Of a DNA stretch of 17,735 bases, positions 14,827 to 17,735 are shown piece after piece. Made by a program: the position numbers and the translations under genes. The stretch spans positions 1 through 17,735 of the forward strand of contig DASYYE010000110.1 in assembly GCA_035946955.1 (NCBI GenBank), given 5' to 3'. The notes beneath the pieces were generated by a model. The model saw only the letters and a list, made by a program, of their open reading frames with translations, ran no database searches and had not been told where the DNA came from. The first letter of the stretch is position 1, and each line of letters begins with the position of its first letter. The stretch is from DASYYE01 sp035946955 (lineage in GTDB: Bacteria; Actinomycetota; Actinomycetes; Streptosporangiales; Streptosporangiaceae).

Positions 14827-15594
14827 CTACCAGGCCAGCACGTATGGCGTGTGGCTGCCGCGGAAGTGCCCCACATTGACACACTCGGTGCGCCCGATCC
14901 GCACCCGGCGCACGAGCGGCTGGTGCACGTGGCCGAACAACAGGAACCGCGGCTGGGAGCGCCTGACCTCGGCGAGCAGTGCCTCGCTGCCCCGTTCCAG
15001 GCGGCGCGCCACGGTGTCGTAGAGCAGTTCGGGCACGGCGGGCGGGATGTGGGCGCACAGTATGTCCGCCCCGCTGACCGCCGCCACCTTGGCCGCATAG
15101 GCGTCCTCATCGACCTCGTTGGGGGTGTGGTAGCGCGAGGGCAGGCCACCGCCGACGAAGCCGAAGACGCGCCCGTCGAGTTCGGTCAGTTCACCGTCGA
15201 GCACGTGGTGCCCCGGACGCAGGTGCTGGGCCCACATGTGCGGGATGTCCACGTTGCCGTAAGTCAGGTAGGTGGGCTCCGGGAGCGCGGCGAACAGCTG
15301 GGCGTACTGCCGCGAAACGGCCTCGTCCAGGTGGTGCGCCGGGTCGCCGTCCAGGCGCTGCCAGAGCCGGCGGGACAGCGCCCGGGCCTCGTCGAAGCGC
15401 TGCTCGGTCCGCAGTGTGATGAAACGGCTGGCCGCTTCGGCGCCGAACAGGTCAGCGAAGATCCCCTGTGCGTGGTCCGCGTAGTCCACGAACAGCAGCA
15501 GGTCGCCCAGGCACACCAGGGCGTCGGCGCCCACAGCCGCACCTGGCAGGGCGGCGGCGCTGCCATGGACATCACTGATGAAGTGCAGCCGCAT
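14827..15594 (-). CDS. Metallophosphoesterase, calcineurin-like, with GNVD variant motif
   Basis: 255 aa from the ATG at 15594. Metal-binding motifs in order: DVH (Asp8, His10), GDL (Asp31), GNVD (Asn114), AHIPP (His182) and GHVHQP (His222, His224). In most calcineurin-like enzymes motif III is GNH(D/E), where the His assists catalysis. Here it is Val115. The metal ligands are otherwise intact, so the protein should bind two metals, but it may have altered chemistry or a specialised substrate. The insert HTPNEVDEDAYAAKV (156-170) is not part of the core. It is the first gene of the minus-strand glkA operon, divergent from the FadD15-type ligase with only 71 bp between, so the two probably share a regulatory region. 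The substrate is unknown. Confidence 0.88.
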   Translation of the reverse strand: MRLHFISDVHGSAAALPGAAVGADALVCLGDLLLFVDYADHAQGIFADLFGAEAASRFITLRTEQRFDEARALSRRLWQRLDGDPAHHLDEAVSRQYAQLFAALPEPTYLTYGNVDIPHMWAQHLRPGHHVLDGELTELDGRVFGFVGGGLPSRYHTPNEVDEDAYAAKVAAVSGADILCAHIPPAVPELLYDTVARRLERGSEALLAEVRRSQPRFLLFGHVHQPLVRRVRIGRTECVNVGHFRGSHTPYVLAW

Positions 15595-15665
15595 GGCGAC
15601 AGGGTATGGTCTGCTCCTACTGGGCCTGCTCAGCCGGCGTCAGTGTGGACCGTCCGGGAGACACA

Positions 15666-17531
15666 ATGCGCGAGTACACCACCCCCCTCGTGGCGGACGT
15701 CCCGCCCTCCGCCCGCCTCACCGACACGGTGTTCGACCGGGCAGCACGCGACCCCAGTGCGGTCGTGCTGCGGCGCCGCCACGGCGGCACAACCGGCACC
15801 TGGCAGGACGTCACAGCCGCCGAGTTCGCCGCCGAGGTGCTCTCGTTCGCCAAGGGCCTGATCGCGGCGGGGATCGTTGCCGGTGACAGGGTCGCGCTGA
15901 TGTCGCGCACCCGGTACGAATGGACGGTCGCGGACTATGGGATCTGGGCCGCTGGCGCAGTCACGGTGCCGATCTACGAGACCTCCTCGGCCGAGCAGGT
16001 CGAATGGGTGCTGACCGACTCCGGTTCCCGTGCCGTGGTCGTGGAGACAACCGCCCACCTGGCCACGGTTGCCCAGGCTCTGCCTCGCGCACCCGAGGTG
16101 TCCCGGGTATGGCTCATAGAGGGCGACGCGGCTGGTGACGGCGGGGCTGGCGGTGACCTCCCGGACGGGCTGGTCGCAGAGGTGAGCGCGCTCGCCGGGG
16201 AAGGCGCGGGCGTGAGCGACGAAGAAGCCGGGCGCCGCCGCTCGGAAGGGGCCGGCACCGACACCGCCTCGATCATCTACACCTCCGGCACCACCGGGCG
16301 GCCAAAGGGCTGCGTGCTCACCCATGCCAACCTCCTCGCCGACGTCCGCAATGCGGTGAACGGACCGCTGTCAAAGGTCTTCGAGATCCCGGGGGCTGCC
16401 ACCCTGCTGTTCCTGCCACTCGCCCACTCGTTCGCACGGGTCATCCAGGTCGGCTGCATCGAGGCGGGCATCGCCCTCGGGCACACCCCCGACGTCCGGA
16501 ACCTCCTCCCCGACCTGGCCTCGTTCAAGCCCACGTTCGTGCTGGCCGTGCCCCGTGTGTTCGAGAAGGTCTACAACGGCGCGGAGCAGCAGGCAGCCGC
16601 CAGCCCGGTCAAGAGCCGGATCTTCCGTGCGGCGGCAGCCACGGCGATCGCCTGGAGCCGGGCATCCAACGGCAGCCCGGGCAGCGGGCCCGGTCCGCTG
16701 CTCAATGCCCAGCACACGCTCTTCGACCGCCTGGTCTACGCGAAGCTGCGGGCCGCCCTGGGTGGCCGCGTCACCCACGCTGTGTCGGGCGGGGCGCCGC
16801 TCGGGGAACGGCTGGGCCACTTCTTCCATGGCGCTGGCGTCACCGTGCTCGAGGGTTATGGCCTGACCGAGACCAGCGCCGCAACCACCGTCAACCGTCC
16901 CGAGCGAGTCAAGATCGGCACGGTCGGCCAGCCGCTCCCAGGGGCCTCCGTACGGATCGCCGACGACGGAGAGATCCTGATCCACGGGCCGAACGTGTTC
17001 ATGGGCTACTGGCGCAACGAGGCCGCGACAGCAGAGGTGCTCGAGGATGGGTGGCTGCGCACGGGCGACATCGGTGAGCTCGACGACGAGGGCTACCTGA
17101 GCGTCACTGGCCGCAAGAAGGAGCTGATCGTGACCGCGGGCGGCAAGAACGTGGCGCCGGCGGTGCTGGAGGACCGGATCCGCGCTCACTACCTGGTGAG
17201 CCAGTGCCTGGTGGTCGGCGACCAGCGGCCCTATGTCGCGTGCCTCATCACCCTCGATGAGGAGGCCCTGGCGCTCTGGCAGTCCCGTCACCCGCGCCAG
17301 CCCGGCGAAGGTGCCGAGGACGTCCGCCACGACCCGGAGCTGCTCGCGGAGGTCCAGTCCGCTGTGGACGACGCGAACAAGGCCGTCTCGCGGGCTGAGT
17401 CGGTCAGGCGCTTCCGGATCCTCGGAACAGACTTCACCGAGCTCAACGGGTACCTGACCCCGTCACTCAAGGTGCGCAGGAACCTGGTCATCAAAGACTT
17501 CGCCGCCGACATCGACGCGCTGTACGCGTGA
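15666..17531 (+). CDS. Long-chain fatty acyl-CoA ligase, FadD15 type
   Basis: 621 aa from the ATG at 15666, chosen for GGGAG at 15656-15660; an upstream in-frame ATG at 15606 lacks such a site. Motifs: A3 YTSGTTGRPKG (205-215), A5 EGYGLTET (396-403), RTGDIG with Asp468, GRKKELIVTAGGKNVAP (482-498) and the terminal SLKVRRN with Lys602. The length and the C-terminal form match the long-chain ligases of the FadD15 group rather than the shorter ligase at 7629. It makes long-chain acyl-CoA for lipid synthesis or beta-oxidation, probably at the membrane surface. A Gly/Asp-rich insert (about 153-197) precedes A3. It is divergent from the metallophosphoesterase. Downstream is the structured element at 17543-17733. 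Confidence 0.94.
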   Translation: MREYTTPLVADVPPSARLTDTVFDRAARDPSAVVLRRRHGGTTGTWQDVTAAEFAAEVLSFAKGLIAAGIVAGDRVALMSRTRYEWTVADYGIWAAGAVTVPIYETSSAEQVEWVLTDSGSRAVVVETTAHLATVAQALPRAPEVSRVWLIEGDAAGDGGAGGDLPDGLVAEVSALAGEGAGVSDEEAGRRRSEGAGTDTASIIYTSGTTGRPKGCVLTHANLLADVRNAVNGPLSKVFEIPGAATLLFLPLAHSFARVIQVGCIEAGIALGHTPDVRNLLPDLASFKPTFVLAVPRVFEKVYNGAEQQAAASPVKSRIFRAAAATAIAWSRASNGSPGSGPGPLLNAQHTLFDRLVYAKLRAALGGRVTHAVSGGAPLGERLGHFFHGAGVTVLEGYGLTETSAATTVNRPERVKIGTVGQPLPGASVRIADDGEILIHGPNVFMGYWRNEAATAEVLEDGWLRTGDIGELDDEGYLSVTGRKKELIVTAGGKNVAPAVLEDRIRAHYLVSQCLVVGDQRPYVACLITLDEEALALWQSRHPRQPGEGAEDVRHDPELLAEVQSAVDDANKAVSRAESVRRFRILGTDFTELNGYLTPSLKVRRNLVIKDFAADIDALYA

Positions 17532-17542
17532 GCGCTGATCCG

Positions 17543-17733
17543 CCTAGAGCGCCGGTCGGGTAGTGGTTTCCATGATCCTGTAAGGCTTTCAGTCACAGTG
17601 ACTGAAATGTCTTCAGGATCATGGGAACAGCCCACCAGGGTGGCGGGCACGGCCCCAGCAGTCACCTCATCGCCCGCCAAACCGCCATCGGCCACCAGTT
17701 GGCGGCCCGACCACTACTTGACCGCCGTTTAGG
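17543..17733 (+). ncRNA. Multi-branched palindromic element: candidate structured RNA/leader
   Basis: No open frame with coding character lies here. An outer helix pairs 17543-17567 with 17710-17733, about 25 positions with 21 Watson-Crick and three G.U pairs, one C-C mismatch and one bulged G. Inside are a 63-bp near-palindrome (17566-17628), TGGCGGGC/GCCCGCCA (17641-17648 with 17672-17679) and CCGCCA/TGGCGG (17682-17687 with 17700-17705). The non-Watson-Crick positions of the outer helix and of the 15-bp arm (17569 with 17625) are G.U in plus-strand RNA, favouring a transcript from this strand. It may be the 3' end of the ligase transcript, a leader for a gene beyond the window, a free ncRNA, or a small inverted-repeat mobile element. 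Confidence 0.5.
17566..17628. terminator. 63-bp near-perfect palindrome downstream of the FadD15-type gene
   Basis: 31-base arms are symmetric about 17597. The outer 15 bases (17566-17580 with 17614-17628) have one wobble. A six-base internal loop follows (17581-17586 opposite 17608-17613), then TTTCAGTCAC/GTGACTGAAA (17587-17596 with 17598-17607). It starts 34 bp after the ligase stop, is markedly AT-rich for this genome and has no U-tract. A terminator is the plain reading, but the length and AT content are unusual for one. It is also the first internal arm of the larger structure at 17543-17733. Confidence 0.5.
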
Positions 17734-17735
17734 AG

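Noticed and set aside
17543..17733. Linear-chromosome telomere or integron attC site
   Set aside because: Several palindromes in under 200 bases recall Streptomyces telomeres, but the sequence does not resemble the telomere ends I know and it follows an ordinary housekeeping-type gene. No integrase core sites or attC-type end motifs were seen.
1..17735. tRNA, rRNA, CRISPR array, transposase or phage genes
   Set aside because: No cloverleaf with a T-loop, no ribosomal RNA sequence, no spaced identical repeats apart from the in-frame 18-bp array, and no transposase, integrase or phage motifs were found on either strand.

Overview
The window is very GC-rich DNA with strong third-position G/C bias, purine-rich Shine-Dalgarno sites, GTG starts and almost no TTA codons. 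Its regulator families (AfsR/SARP with NB-ARC and TPR, PucR/CdaR, LuxR) and the gene block around a ROK glucokinase point to a filamentous actinomycete. The genus cannot be fixed from sequence alone. All positions and motif calls were made by eye.

Layout. (A) 1-3736: a large XRE-SARP-NB-ARC-TPR regulator (minus strand, cut by the left edge) diverges from a LuxR-type regulator (2954-3736, plus). (B) 3750-9185: a tight minus-strand operon, read from 9185 downward: AMP-forming acyl-CoA ligase, class II-like PHA synthase (phaC), intracellular PHA depolymerase (phaZ), acyl-CoA dehydrogenase. ATGA start/stop overlaps occur at the first and last junctions. A third is possible at phaC/phaZ, but the preferred phaZ start lies 195 nt further on. 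Upstream, on the same strand, are a PucR-type regulator (9282-10538) and a PlsC-like acyltransferase (10675-11484). (C) 11590-12915, plus: an alpha/beta hydrolase and a small two-helix membrane protein. (D) 12912-15594, minus: metallophosphoesterase, SRPBCC protein, a CxxCxxC protein with a six-residue tandem repeat, and glucokinase glkA; the last three overlap. (E) 15666-17531, plus: a long-chain acyl-CoA ligase of FadD15 type. It is followed by a 204-bp non-coding tail that can fold into a multi-branched structure.

How the genes fit together. Region B reads as a storage-lipid cycle. The ligase makes acyl-CoA, PhaC polymerises hydroxyacyl-CoA, PhaZ releases hydroxyacids that the ligase could re-activate, and the dehydrogenase could link the cycle to beta-oxidation. 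PlsC, the lipase-like hydrolase and the second ligase add glycerolipid and fatty-acid handling, and glkA adds sugar entry. The only two TTA codons found in assigned genes are in the SARP and PucR regulators, which would suit developmental control through the rare leucyl-tRNA (bldA in Streptomyces).

The most unusual sequence is 17543-17733. A 25-position outer helix, including three G.U pairs that favour a plus-strand RNA, closes three internal hairpins, and its 3' arm overlaps an AGGAG motif at the last bases of the window. It may be a structured leader or ncRNA, or a small palindromic element.
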